From Calonectria ilicicola (taxonomy: Eukaryota; Ascomycota; Sordariomycetes; Hypocreales; Nectriaceae): a stretch of 64,000 nucleotides of DNA. The position numbers and the translations under genes were made by a program. Positions 11,293 through 23,144 of the stretch are shown here, piece after piece. The stretch covers positions 2,914,001 to 2,978,000 of the forward strand of contig CP085825.1 of the NCBI GenBank assembly GCA_020809705.1, written 5' to 3'. Numbering within the stretch: position 1 is the first letter of the stretch; each line of letters begins with the position of its first letter. The notes below the pieces were generated by a model. It was not told the origin of the DNA. It did no database searches and was given only the letters and a program-made list of their open reading frames with translations.

Positions 11293-12273
11293 TTAGGCAC
11301 GGTGAGAGTAAGGCTCGTAAGCCAGATCAGAACGGGGAGCACCACGGGGAGCACCGTATTGAGACTGGCTCTGGTTCTGGTTGTAGTAGTTACCACCGCT
11401 CATCTCGTGGTCGTTGTTGAGAGGAGCGTAGCCGGTAGTAGGCAGAAGCTTCTCGGCGTGAGAGTCACGGTTCTTGTTGCGGCTGCTGCGGCTGCGGTGC
11501 TCAGGCTTGCAGCAGCAGATGGTGAAGACCCAGAACATGGCGGCACCAATGGCAAAAGCAGTGGAGATCCAGACAACAGCAAGGAATCTAGTGTTGATGC
11601 TGGCCTTGACACCGTAGTACTTGGCAGTGGCCTCGATGGCACCAACAACGACAGCGGCCAAGGCAGTGGAGAGACCAGCGGAAGCACCAACAAGAACGGC
11701 AGCCAGACCAGCAATGACCCAGGTGCAGCAAGATACGAGTGTTGAGCAGTTGGCAAAGATGCCGAGGACGATTTCAATGGCGAGGGCAACAAAAGCAATG
11801 ATGTAGGCGACCTCGGTCCATTTGGAAACCTTGGTGAAAGCCTTGAGAGCCTTGGTGATCTCGCTGGGGAGGTCGATCTCAACACCAGCAGCAGAGCCAA
11901 AGTTCTCAATGTAAGAGGTGTTCAAGGCCGAAGCAGCCCAGTTGAACTTGGCCTTGGTGCAGTGCTGCTTGTTCTTCTGGTCCTTGTAGCAGTAGCCCCA
12001 GAGACCAATGTCGTAAATGTTACCCAGACCAAGATCAGCGGCAGTGATGTTGTCGGACTTGACATCGGCACGGGTGTTGAGGTCGCGGCTGGAGAGGTTG
12101 CTGACAATGTTGGTAACGTTGGCAGGGTCGATGCTCATATTTGTTAGGTTGAGGCGGAAGATGTAAAGAGACTTGTCGGCGACACCAGCAAGGGCAGCGA
12201 CGAGGAGGAAGATGATGGAGCCGACGGTGAGCGCAAATGGCAGCGCCACGCAAAAGAAGCGACCGATATTCAT
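11293..12273 (-). CDS. SUR7/PalI-family cortical membrane protein
   Basis: An intronless 326-residue protein starts at the ATG at 12273. It has an N-terminal membrane segment (about residues 7-30) and an extracellular loop with several N-glycosylation sequons and the family's W-x-YC...C pattern (GLWGYCYKD, then a second Cys about 11 residues later). Three more membrane segments follow (about 160-178, 186-215, 228-255), then a hydrophilic cytosolic tail rich in N, Q, S and Y. This is the SUR7/PalI layout; members sit in the plasma membrane at eisosomes or septal and cortical patches and affect wall and membrane organisation. The frame stays open another 186 codons upstream, but that extension is low-complexity and lies before the first membrane segment, so I treat it as leader. 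The exact subfamily is not resolved. Confidence 0.85.
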   Translation of the reverse strand: MNIGRFFCVALPFALTVGSIIFLLVAALAGVADKSLYIFRLNLTNMSIDPANVTNIVSNLSSRDLNTRADVKSDNITAADLGLGNIYDIGLWGYCYKDQKNKQHCTKAKFNWAASALNTSYIENFGSAAGVEIDLPSEITKALKAFTKVSKWTEVAYIIAFVALAIEIVLGIFANCSTLVSCCTWVIAGLAAVLVGASAGLSTALAAVVVGAIEATAKYYGVKASINTRFLAVVWISTAFAIGAAMFWVFTICCCKPEHRSRSSRNKNRDSHAEKLLPTTGYAPLNNDHEMSGGNYYNQNQSQSQYGAPRGAPRSDLAYEPYSHRA

Positions 12274-15200
12274 TTTTGCAAGTGAGAGCCTGTTATACTC
12301 GGGTTTTGTTTTTGTGGTTATGGGTTCACGTCGACGGATCGGGCGTGGTCGAAGATGACGTAGACTGTGTGTCGGTGGGAGGGGAAGATGTGCGAAATGC
12401 GAGGTGGAACCGGTTAGCGAGTGAGGCTCGTCGACGATAAAGGCTCGATGTGAAGAAGCCGAAACGACGGGAAGATGAGACTGATGGATAAGGTGGAAGA
12501 AGGATGTCCGCAAACTGAGAGCGGCTGATGGTGCAGGATTTATAAAGTCGCTGCTGACTGAACTGGGATGGTTGTGCATGGATGGGCTGGGCGAGCTGTG
12601 GACGTGCTGAACTTTGCTGCCGCCAAGACACAAGCTAGTCCCGGCCACGACGACGCCCACGCTGCGCAGTGTGGTTAGCGACAGCCCGGGCGAGGTTGAC
12701 GTGGAGTTTGGCGAGGCGCAGCAGCCCGGGTGGATTGGCGGCGTGTGTGTGGCAGTTGCAGCTTGTGGGTGGAGCGACAAGCTAAGGGACTGGGGAGCGC
12801 ACCAAGAGGTGTTTTTTCTGCCTTGAGCCATTCCAGGGGCGCCCAGGGGGCTTGCAGGTGTCCCTCGTGCTTACGTCCCCAGTGCAGTGCACTCTATCCA
12901 CAACACTGTCCCGCGGTCGCTGAACACCGCTGGCTGGCGCACTCGTGGGGTCTGCCTCCCACTAAAAAAACACTTAACACCGTGCATTTCAGTTCTTGGA
13001 GCGAACACTCTGGTGCCCGCTAACTCAGCCACTCTGCTTGCTCAGGGTCCAGGCCCCAGCCTGGCGCAGCCCTCGTTCTTTTTTATCGTGATGGGCAAAA
13101 GTACAGTGTACTGTACGACAAGCCTCCACTTATTCAGTCAATCTTTGCCAAATGCTCTTGACATTAACACGATCAGCGAACACACCATGGGCTTAGAATT
13201 TGCCAAATCCCTCTCTCAACACGAGAAGTGTATTGTTGGCTCACCACTGCTCGATGGCAGGCTGGTCTGAAGGATGGCGGCCCATCATCCCGACACAGTC
13301 AGACACCGAAAAGTACATGCACACGCACACAAGTCCAAAATCCAGCACATTGGCCTCAGGGACTAGGTGGGTTTATTTGCTGACGGGCGGGAGATAGGCG
13401 GTTTCACTTGCCTGTCCTCAGCCTAGTCTTTTCGGCCCCTCCAGCAAAGAATGCTATCAGACCGTAAATTACCTCTGTTCGAAAATGCAGTTCATGTCGC
13501 TTCGTTCCTTGGCCAAGATTTCGCAAGGCTTTGCGTTCCTTGGCACTTGCCTTTGCCCGGCGGAAGTTTCTTTCTAGAGCCTCAAAGCTCGTGGCTTGTT
13601 TGATCGGAGCTTACGACGCTCGGCCGGGCTGCTGTTGCTTGGAGCCCATAGTGGAGGGCCCCCACTTTGGGAATCAAGCTCGACATTGTGTTGATCAACA
13701 TGCTGCCCTGAACCAGCCGACGAGCTAATCACAGACGAATTGTGAGCGTCGAGATGGCCCCACCAATTCCAGTAAAAAATTGGTGTTTACATGCAGGTCC
13801 TGGGCCTGGCCGGAGTAGAATCATGGTAATACCATGATACACAACAGCGCACAGAGCGGGAGAAAGCAAATTCAAATTCAAAAAATGGTGCCTTGCACAT
13901 GATAACACGTACGCCAACAAATGGCCATCTCTGAACCGGCCACCCTTCAGCAACCACTCGCCCCCATCCGTTGATGTCACCACCAACTTTCAACTAATGA
14001 CTTGCTGCTTCGTAAGTGAAAACGAAAACCCAACCCATGTGTGACGTGATGGGGTGGAGGACCCTGTCCTTTCTTTGCCAAGAAGCCTGAGCTTGGGCCA
14101 TCGGCAACGGCGTATGCCATACAAATGGAACCTGACCGGGAAAAGGCGACGCAGTCCCGAAGGGCTGAGCAGCCGAAGCCAGGCCCAAGCACCAATGACC
14201 TCTGGGTGTCATAGGGCGGGGTGAAGATGGGTGACGAACTCGCTAACACAGCCTTCCCCCCATCCCACTCACACAGGCGCTCGTCCGCGCCATTCACTGG
14301 GATTCCCACTAAATTTAGAAGCCCTTTTCGCCTCAGCCCTGCTCCCGACCACTGACCCTGGCATTCCGACACCCAGCTATCGGCGATTTGGCACCTTTCT
14401 GGGGAGTTTTGCACTGCCCTACTCCCAGCCCGCGCATTAATTTCCCTCATGAGGAACTTCAGTGCTAAAACATGTCGAGATCTCGGGCGAGATCATCCCC
14501 AGGACCCCTATGCTATACTCATCGTTCAGCTTAACATGGGTATCTGAATTAAAGTGTGCCTCGGGAATCAATTCCCTTGTAGCTTGCCATTCTAACTCCT
14601 CCTCCTCCATGCGCCATGACCCCGCGTAGCATGAGGGACCCATTGGGTATTTGGCCTCAATCTAGTCTTTGCGCTGACAAACTCATGTGTCCACCCAACC
14701 AATCTCTGACGGGGCTCCATCCCGTTCCACCAAGCTATGTAAGCTGCACCTATCGTTTCCTTCTGATTCACAGTTGGCAGGATTGCATCTACCTCTTAAA
14801 CGCGTTCATACGGCTCAAAAGACTATTCTGTTATAGGGCGTACGTAAGCGGGACGCCAGGGCAGAAAGGTATTAAAGTCGTCGGCGCCGACTGACTGACA
14901 AACGGTGACCGAAAATCCGACCTGGTCTCCGAAGTGCCTTTGCCAGGAGCTCTCTCCAGGACCTGACAAGGGAGATATGGAGGCTCACGCTTTCTGACAA
15001 GTTTTTGCTGACTGATCAAGTGGATTCATGCACCAAGAGCCGAAGATATCCATGCGTCCTGACAGGCAGGTATGTGATTTGACGGATCGACCGTTCTCCA
15101 TGTTGGCTCGTGTTCCTCAAAACCCGTGTTAGCCAAAGTCTCGGCACCCAGAGCCGGAAAATGAATGCAGAGGGTGATCAGAGCCACTTTTATATATTTT

Positions 15201-16242
15201 TTAATTCCAGAGTCGTCACAAGAATCACATTGTTTTTCCCCCAGACCATGGTATGCCAACCCAGTACTGCCGCAGTCTCCGATGTGCCGAGACAAATAGC
15301 AATTTCAAACCTAGCAGCTTCGTGTTGGTTTCCTTTTTCAGCCCAATTTCAAAAAGATCTCCATTGTTGTTGGACTTTTTTCGGTCCTTTGTCTATCACA
15401 TTTCCTCACTAAATGCCTGTAATCACACTTATTTCGTTACTTCGTCCCGAGGTGACAGACCGACCGCTGCAACTTGATCTACATGGGGTTAGTCACTATG
15501 CAACTTTCCACTAACCTACACCGAAACGCACCAGCCCAGCACCACCTTTGTGTGGCTCCGTGAGGGGCTGGAACTGGGGCTGGGATTGCGGCTGGTGAGA
15601 AGATCTTGCTGCCCTTTCAGATATGCTTCCGATTATCTGAAGCCAATTGAGTGGAGGCATCAACTCGATGTCAACAAAGATGCGAAAGCGACGACTAACT
15701 CCACTCATCACGGCTTCACCTTCAGCTTGAATCACCAGCATCTAATTTGTCTCGAACAGCGAACTAATCTACGGGGGTTTTCTCCCGGAGGTCATTCTCA
15801 GGATTTTGTGCAGCAAGACAAACCAGAGACAATACCGAGACAGCCACAACCGTCGAATCAAAACCAATCACGAGACCAGACTCGCAATGACATGGCCATG
15901 ATGCAGAGGGGTGTGCCAAGGTTGCAGAAGATGCTACATGGAACATGCAGCGATGACAGCGAGGCCTTCTAGGACTAAGCTAACATTTAGCCAAGAGAGG
16001 GAGAGTCACCGCCATGTGCGTTTTTCCCTTGGCTTTCAGCCGTCTGCACCTGATGCTCTTCAACGTCAACGCTAAAGCGTTGTGTTTGTCTTAGGGTCGC
16101 AGTAGCAAAGTGAATGTTTGACAGCTTGCTTGAAGTTGGATGGCACAACCAAGTTCCCGGGAAGAAAGACAACCCCTTCTCTTGTCGCAAAAAAAAAAAA
16201 AAAAAAAAAACAGGCAAATAGGCAAAGGTAAGCTGAGCTGGA
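12274..16242. other. Gene-poor intergenic region upstream of SUR7
   Basis: About 4 kb without a supported gene. The first 0.5 kb is pyrimidine/purine-biased and is probably the leader and promoter of the SUR7 gene. The remaining open frames are at most about 157 codons, of biased composition, and match nothing I recognise. Confidence 0.55.
16189..16210. repeat. A22 homopolymer
   Basis: A run of 22 A residues is visible on the plus strand (T22 on the minus). It lies just beyond the 3' end of the weak open frame at 16243-16548 on the minus strand. Confidence 0.9.
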
Positions 16243-16548
16243 TCACTGAGACTTAAACACGGCACGCTCTAGACGGATGCTCACGCGCGGTGGGTTGCGC
16301 TTGTCGAACGACATACTGAACTCCCCGTTTCCGTCAACACGCGCTTCGCTAGATTCGTCTTCCCGCCGGCCATGTGGTGGGGGCGGCGGCCTTTCGGCGT
16401 CGGTGAAGGGGGCGGCGAGCACCGGGGGGAGGTCACGGGAGCATGTCCTCGTGTGCATCCAACGCCTTTGCCCGGTTTGATTGCAGACGAGGCAAGTGAG
16501 GTGGTCTTTGCTTATTGTGAACTCATCTCCCAATGCTACGGTAATCAT
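16243..16548 (-). CDS. Possible small hypothetical protein, 101 aa
   Basis: An ATG-initiated frame of 101 codons. It has a CLVCNQTG segment near residue 20, a Pro-rich stretch (five prolines) near 55, and a C-terminal half with balanced composition that reads more like protein than the surrounding frames. I recognise no family. The lone CxxC does not make a zinc site without partners, unless an upstream exon supplies them. It may be a spurious frame or a terminal exon of an unseen gene. Confidence 0.22.
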   Translation of the reverse strand: MITVALGDEFTISKDHLTCLVCNQTGQRRWMHTRTCSRDLPPVLAAPFTDAERPPPPPHGRREDESSEARVDGNGEFSMSFDKRNPPRVSIRLERAVFKSQ

Positions 16549-19256
16549 GGGGAAGGCCGAGGCCGGACGACTTGGGCATGTGGCCTAGGTGCTCGAGCGG
16601 CGGGACACGCGGTCTTGGTTCCCCGTCCTGCTCGCTCCATTGACTATGTAGCAGAAGATGATATGTCGACTAAGAAAAATTCCCTCCTCTGTTTCCTCTA
16701 TTCTCTCTCTATGTCGCTCTCCCACGCCCGAATCAGCGTGGTCCGCGGCATGCGTTCTCGCACGTGCCATATGGCATTTATGTCGTCTCCCCCAGATCCC
16801 GGTCGATTTTCTGTGTGTATCCTGCTGCTGCATGCAGCGGCTGCGTTTAGTGGCCAGATTGGCGGCGACTCTTTATGCGTGCGGTTTGCTCAAGTTGTAA
16901 TACGGAGTACATGCATACACAAATATCCAATAGCCTTTGTGGATAGCCCCGACCTTGCAGCCAAGAGCTGTACAATCGGGGACCGGTGGGGGGCGGAAGC
17001 AGGGAACAAGAGAAGGGGAAGAAAAAAAAAACGACTCCATCCTAAGCCGCTTCATAATTGATACCCGTCTGTTGCAGGCACAATGCTTTATTGCTTTTAT
17101 TTCCTCCCCCTTCGAATCTGCACGTAAATGTCCGCAAACTAGGCGTTCCCGTTCCGACCCCTGCTCTCGTTGGGCATTAGCAGTCTGGGTCCCTGGGTCC
17201 CCCTTGGGCATCGGCTCCTAGGATCTATGTCTAATTCCATGGACTCGGCAGCTAGCAATGAGCTCACGGGCCTTGGCCCAGTCTCGAGATTGGAGCTAGG
17301 AGGCTTGTCTCTCGCTCTGTGGGCACCGTTGACAGAATCCAGACCTTTCGACCAATGTCCACGAGGCCGTGAGTTGCCATCCCGACCACGCGCATGGCTC
17401 GATTTTTTTTCACTCTGATCTACACAGCCTCAACCTCGTTTCTGCTTGCCGCTTCCCGTCGGTTTCTACATGTCTGCATACCTTAGCTGCCGTAGGTCGT
17501 AAATTATTGCCGCTTAACTTTGGCCCCTCCCCCACAAAGCTTCGACGACATCTCGTCTCATTTCTTTATCGAGGAGCCACATCCCCCATCGCATCACGCT
17601 CCTCGACACGAGACGCACGCACGCACCTGCGCTTGCTCACCCTCTTGTTATCATCCTCGCGGGCCTCGCAACATTCTCCAATCGCTTTTCCCGCTGCCGT
17701 TTTAGCTTGCCCTGCCACCCCTGCCACCTCAACCCTACCGTCCCAGCGCAACGCAACGCAGTTCGTCACTCGGGCGCTGTAGGTGCCATTCGTCGCAGAT
17801 CCCCGGCGCCTGTTTGTCTGTCACTTCCCCAAATCGAGTGCAACGCAAACCACCACCACCACCACCACCACCGCCACACATTGCCCATAACGCCAACAAT
17901 CGGCTTCTCTATTCGTCCTATTCGTCCTCGCCTCTTTTCCCCTTTCTCCCATTATTCTCAGCATCGTCTTTGCCTCTACCTTGCATCTAAACAGCATCCC
18001 AGAGGTCAACAAACTGTGAGGAGGGGTGTGGAACCTTAATCCGTAGTCGCCCGCCACTCCTGCTCCGTCGCCTTCGACCTTATCCGGCACCACGGAGCTT
18101 CCAGTGCGACTCTATCTCACGCCTTCGCCTACATAGTCCACCTTGTACTTTCTTCATCCATCCCCGTCTTGGTCTTTGTTTCTCTTCCTCAACTCTGCCA
18201 TCATCTCCACCCTCTACCTCCTCTTGCTACTCCTCTCCTCTCGCTCTTCCTCTTGCTCCTCCATCACCTCACCATCATCAACAAGCATCAACCAGCATCA
18301 ACCAGCATCATCCCAACAGTGTCTTGCCCTGCTTCTGTCACTGTCGCCTCATCGACTCTGTATTCTTTCACAACCGCTTCGACGTATCTTTCCCTTGCCG
18401 TCCCCGAAATCGACGTCTCGGTCATCTGCGCGTCTCCTCGAATGTTCGCCGTCCCTCATCTCTAGTGCCCAGCCTCGACTCGACACCCTGGTCCAACAAA
18501 CCCTGCGCAAACTGCCGCCTTCAGCAGCAACCACCCAGCGCCCAACTCGTCCTCTTTGACGCTCGTTTCTCGTCTTGGCAGTCTTATTTTTCTCGCTTCC
18601 CGGTCCTTCCCCTCTCGCAGGTACTTTTTTCCCCCATTCTAGTATTTCATCTACAGCACACTCTCGCAACTCTCCTCCCCACGAACTGAGATCGCCGTCG
18701 ATTCCCGCCCTTCGAAGTGTCTTATTTTTCCCCCCCAGTATGCTCCACCCATGAATGCGCCGCGCCAACTTGGCCTGTCACTGTTGCTGCTCAAAATATT
18801 GAGATGTGAGTCAAGCTGACGTGGGCCTGTTGTCTAGATTTGAAATCGGCCTTTTCGCTGCAGAGCACTATCTCCGACTGCCGCCCATTCGCGCTTCTCA
18901 TCCTCCCCGGCTGCATCCCGGCGTTAGGACGCTCTCCTAACGACGTCATCACCGCCGCGAACCACACCCCCCAGCGCCCGACTTCGCCTTCTCATCAGCC
19001 TATCTCGGTCGCCAGCCGAAAACACACAAAACGGACGCACCAAGGGCCCGTCGTCGCGGCTCCTTCTTTACCGTCCTCGGTCGATTATTCCATCCTCCCT
19101 AGCACATATACGTGCAGCCATCTGTTATTGACTACAACCTGTGGGTGCTTGTAACAAGAGGTTGGCCGCTGAGCCCCTTCGAGACTCCCACGCCACCACG
19201 CGACATTTGAGACAATCGTCGCGCTTGAGTGACACGGGGATTCGGCACTTGGTACA
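16549..19256. other. Long upstream/leader region of the PPZ phosphatase gene
   Basis: About 2.7 kb with no supported gene. From about 17.5 kb to 18.7 kb the plus strand is strongly pyrimidine-rich (TCTTCCTC and CATC tracts), which in filamentous fungi is typical of a core promoter and long 5' untranslated leader. Several upstream ATGs exist. A (CAC)8 run lies at about 17849-17872. Confidence 0.5.
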
Positions 19257-20979
19257 ATGGGCAACCAGAATTCCAGAGAGAGCGGCGGCTCCGGGTCCAA
19301 GGGCTCCGGATCCAAAGGCTCAGCCAGTGCTGTTGATGCGCCACTCCAGTCATACCCTTCCTTCAGCAGATCCGACACCAAGGACTCAACACGGTCATTC
19401 CGCTCCCTGCGGTCCAAGATACCTGGAAGCGGTAAGACAGACAGTCCCAGGAACTCGGCTATTCTATCCAACGGCGATACTCCAAACGAAACTGCCAAGA
19501 ACGACGCCGCCTCAGTGCGGTCTGGACGGAGCGCCAGGTCAAGCGTGTCTCGTCTGAGCCGAAGTGACCTTCCAACGCTGAGGAACAACTCTACCGACCT
19601 CTCCACCCCAGAATCGGCTCTCCAAGAGGAGCAACCCCCGCCATCTCCCGTCCACAGCTCAGGCAAGAGCGCCCACGACCTAAGCGCAGCCCAGGCCTCG
19701 GGCGAAGTTGATCATGTCTCCGACCAGCCTCCGTCTGCGAACGCTGGTGTCAATACTCACATGCAAACTCCAGGCCAATCTATCCTGGTGAAGCGAGACA
19801 ACACTATCAACCCAGTGCACCCACCCGCCTCCCCCGACGCCAAAGGCGAGACCAACACGAATGTCGCCATGTCCGAGATTAAGGACATTGACTTGGATGA
19901 CTTCATTAAACGACTCCACGATGCCGGCTATGCAGGAAAGGTCACCAAGAGTGTTTGTCTCAAAAACGCAGAGATCGTTGCCATCTGTCAGCGCGCCAGA
20001 GAAGTGTTTCTGTCTCAGCCCGCCCTGCTGGAGCTGGACGCCCCAGTCAAGATTGTGGGTGATGTTCACGGACAGTACACAGACCTCATTCGCATGTTTG
20101 AAATGTGCGGATTCCCGCCCATGGCCAACTACCTCTTCCTGGGCGATTACGTTGATCGAGGAAAGCAGTCGCTCGAGACCATCCTGCTTCTCCTCTGCTA
20201 CAAACTGAAGTTTCCCGAAAACTTCTTCCTCCTTCGCGGCAACCACGAATGTGCCAACGTTACTCGTGTGTACGGGTTCTACGACGAGTGTAAGCGGAGG
20301 TGCAACGTCAAGATCTGGAAGACGTTTGTGGATTGCTTCAACACGTTGCCCATTGCCGCTATTGTTGCTGGCAAGATCTTCTGTGTTCATGGAGGCCTCT
20401 CCCCCGCCCTCAGTCACATGGACGACATCCGAAACATTGCACGACCAACCGACGTGCCAGACTACGGCCTGCTCAACGACCTGCTATGGTCAGATCCGGC
20501 AGACATGGAACAGGATTGGGAGGCCAATGAACGTGGCGTCAGTTACTGCTTTGGCAAACGAGTCATTTCCGAATTTTTAGCTGTTCACGATTTTGATCTG
20601 ATTTGCCGAGCACACATGGTGGTCGAGGACGGGTACGAATTCTTCACCGACAGGGTGCTGGTCACCGTTTTTAGCGCCCCCAACGTAAGTTGCCCACGCA
20701 TTACCCCAAACCCAGCCCAACTTTGCTAACCAAGCGCAGTATTGCGGCGAGTTCGATAACTGGGGCGCCGTCATGTCTGTGTCGGCCGAGCTTCTCTGCA
20801 GCTTTGAGTTGCTGAAGCCCTTAGACTCGAGCGCTCTCAAGAGTCATATTAAGAAGAGCCGTAACAAGCGACAGCACATGCTGAACAGCCCTGTAAGTTG
20901 ATCATGTTACCCAGGTGCGCAGGACAAGCCACTAATACACACCTATCAGCCGGCCTTGGTTCAACCCCAGAGTGTATAA
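19257..20979 (+). CDS. ppz1: Serine/threonine protein phosphatase PPZ type
   Basis: Exons are 19257-20684, 20740-20892 and 20950-20979; the introns are 55 and 57 nt with GTAAGT donors, and all phases agree, giving 536 residues. Residues 1 to about 210 are a Ser-rich disordered region. It begins MGNQNS, a good N-myristoylation site as in yeast Ppz1. The C-terminal 300 residues are a PP1-type catalytic domain with GDVHG (D269, H271), GDYVDRG, GNHE (N329, H330) and the SAPNYCGEFDN loop formed across the first intron. PPZ phosphatases act at the plasma membrane and cytosol on cation homeostasis, salt tolerance and wall integrity, under Hal3-type inhibitors; this is family knowledge. The very long leader suggests elaborate transcriptional or translational control. 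Confidence 0.95.
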
Positions 20980-21821
20980 AACGTGTTTGAGTTTGGCGGA
21001 GGGCCACGAAACAAACAAAGAATCCTCTTCTCGGCTCCCTTCCTTGGGAGAATTTAATAATACGTATGAGAGACGGCCGTTGATCCGAGGGCAACCCGGG
21101 AAAATCGGACGTCATGGTTTGGAGCAACACAACTGGACAGCGCCTCGGGGTGCATTTTTTTGGGAACTGATTGTAACGAGGAGGGTTTTATGCGGAGGTA
21201 GCAGGGTTATTCAGCACATCAAATATGTCCATTGCGCCCACGGAGTGATAACCGTGTTGGGGTGGCTCAAATCGACTTTGCTCTGCCGAGGGACAGACGT
21301 AGCTGTCTGGTCCAGCCGACCTGAGATGGTCAACCGGCATACGAGCTCCAGGTCGCCGCCACCAGGCTCCGGCATCTGCCTCGTGGAATTCAGATGGGCT
21401 CTTTTTTTGTGTGCGGCCTTTGTGTCGCAATGTACAGGTATCGCGCTGGTGAGGCTGCATTAGACGCAGTCTACATCTTGATTGAACGGAACGGGCAGTG
21501 TATGAGTGCCACATTGATTTTGTCCTTGCCCAGAGTATGTGGATCTTGCATCTCGTTAGTCTACAAGACTTTAGGTAGCTATTCTACTCAATGAGATAAA
21601 TGGGGGTGTTTCTGCTTTATATTATTTTTAAGTACCTTTGTATACAATATTCCTAGTTGTTGACAACACACGTTTTACATCCTAAAGTCTCAAGTACGTG
21701 TGGGGAAGACGTGGGCATGGAGGTGGGTCAACTTGGCTGCTTAGTCATCTAATCGGCTGAGGGCAGAAAATTGTAGCTGCTATCACCAACTCACCACACC
21801 TGTGAAGGATATCGAGCAACA
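20980..21821. other. Intergenic: PPZ 3' flank and promoter of the next gene
   Basis: About 0.8 kb with no supported coding. AT-rich sequence around 21600-21680 lies 150-200 nt before the next start codon. Confidence 0.6.
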
Positions 21822-22970
21822 ATGCAACGCCACGCCTTCCGTTCAGTGTGTGGCCGGGCAAGGCCCGAGCTAGAGCAGGTCTCTGAAGCTCTTCAAAACT
21901 GCATTCGCCAATTCTCAACGACTCAATTGCAAGCAGCCGACAACAATGGCCCCAGCAAGCAGCCCTCGAACCGTGAGCGATCCCGTGCCACCACAACCGA
22001 GATCAACGCCCTCGCCCGATCCCGCAGCCCCGCACGTGCTGCCCCCGGGGCTCCAGGCGCCCCCAAGGTTCTTGACGTGAAGAACCTCCCCAAATTGACC
22101 TTCCGTGGCCGCGGTGGCCTCCGCGGTGGTGCTCGAGGCGGCGCTCGAGGCGGTGCCGGTCTCGGCCCACGCCTGACATCGCCATTGCGAGACGGCAGCG
22201 GTCCTTCAAGAGGCCGAGGAGGTTTCGTTTCCCGAGGTGGTCGCGGCGGTAGAGGTGGTCGAGGCCGTGGTGGTGCGAAGCGATTCCAAGGACGACGCAA
22301 GGAGGACGAGGACAAAGAACGCAAGCCCCGAGGCGACGAGTTTGCGCGAATGGATCCAGATGAGAAAGCCTTTGATGATGGCTTCCGCTTCGGTCTGAAG
22401 ACCAAGTACAGCCCCTCACTGACACTCGACTCCATCGCCGAATTTGCGCCTGTCGCACCCTCAAGCACCACCGGCAAGACTGCTGCGGTCCTCGAGAACC
22501 TCAAGGTACTGGGCACAGCCGACAATGTTGGTGCCCCTCAGGCCTTCCAGGCTCGTCACTACGCTTCCGAGGTTGAAAATGGTGGCCTGCGCTTCTTTGC
22601 CGACCCCCAGGCCAAGGCTGCTGCTGAGGAGTATCTCCAGCAACAAAAGAACAAGTCAGAGGAGGCTAAAGGCGAAGGCGAGGGCGAGGGTGAAGCCAAG
22701 GCCGCTGAGACCAAGGCCCCCGAACCCATCATCAGCGACGCCGAGGAGGCCGTCCGCAAGGTCATCCTCCAGAACGCCATCAAGGGTCAGCACGAGACGC
22801 CCAAGTTCGCCACAGACCCCATTGGTGTGTCCCGCTCATGGCACCTCCGCGCCGAGACGTACACAACTAAAGATGTCAACACTTTTGAATCCAAGCTAAC
22901 TTCACTACTATCAAAGAATGCCCCCAAAGCAGGAGGCAAGTCGGCAAAGGGGGCTAAAGCAAAAGCTTGA
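21822..22970 (+). CDS. Mitochondrial precursor with RGG-rich segment
   Basis: An intronless 382-residue protein. Residues 1-35 are basic, hydroxylated and free of acidic clusters apart from one helix, and end in RQFSTTQ, a typical mitochondrial processing context. Residues about 92-155 form an RGG/RG-rich stretch with roughly ten Gly-Arg repeats, an RNA-binding signature. A conserved-looking middle follows (ARMDPDEKAFDDGFRFG, then an acidic Ala/Glu linker near 285-305) and a Lys/Ala-rich tail. I do not firmly recognise the family. A fungus-specific mitoribosomal small-subunit protein (Rsm28/mS46 type) is one possibility, which I could not confirm. It converges on the ribosome recycling factor gene 174 nt away, compatible with a role in mitochondrial translation. 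Confidence 0.75.
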   Translation: MQRHAFRSVCGRARPELEQVSEALQNCIRQFSTTQLQAADNNGPSKQPSNRERSRATTTEINALARSRSPARAAPGAPGAPKVLDVKNLPKLTFRGRGGLRGGARGGARGGAGLGPRLTSPLRDGSGPSRGRGGFVSRGGRGGRGGRGRGGAKRFQGRRKEDEDKERKPRGDEFARMDPDEKAFDDGFRFGLKTKYSPSLTLDSIAEFAPVAPSSTTGKTAAVLENLKVLGTADNVGAPQAFQARHYASEVENGGLRFFADPQAKAAAEEYLQQQKNKSEEAKGEGEGEGEAKAAETKAPEPIISDAEEAVRKVILQNAIKGQHETPKFATDPIGVSRSWHLRAETYTTKDVNTFESKLTSLLSKNAPKAGGKSAKGAKAKA

Positions 22971-23144
22971 AAAAGAAAAATAAATATGGATCTAGAGAGG
23001 AAAGACCAGTGTACACTTTTTTGTCACGATATGTAATATACAACGCAATGTCCCATCCACCTTTTACATCATGTCCGTAAACATAAGCATTCATCAGCTC
23101 GTCCAAGTGATATTACAAACATACATGGTATCTCAACCATTGGT

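Noticed and set aside
12274..12831. 186-codon in-frame N-terminal extension of the SUR7 protein
   Set aside because: It is low-complexity and His/Pro/Ser-rich, and would place an odd extension before the first membrane segment. It fits a leader, and the ATG at 12273 gives the family's normal start.
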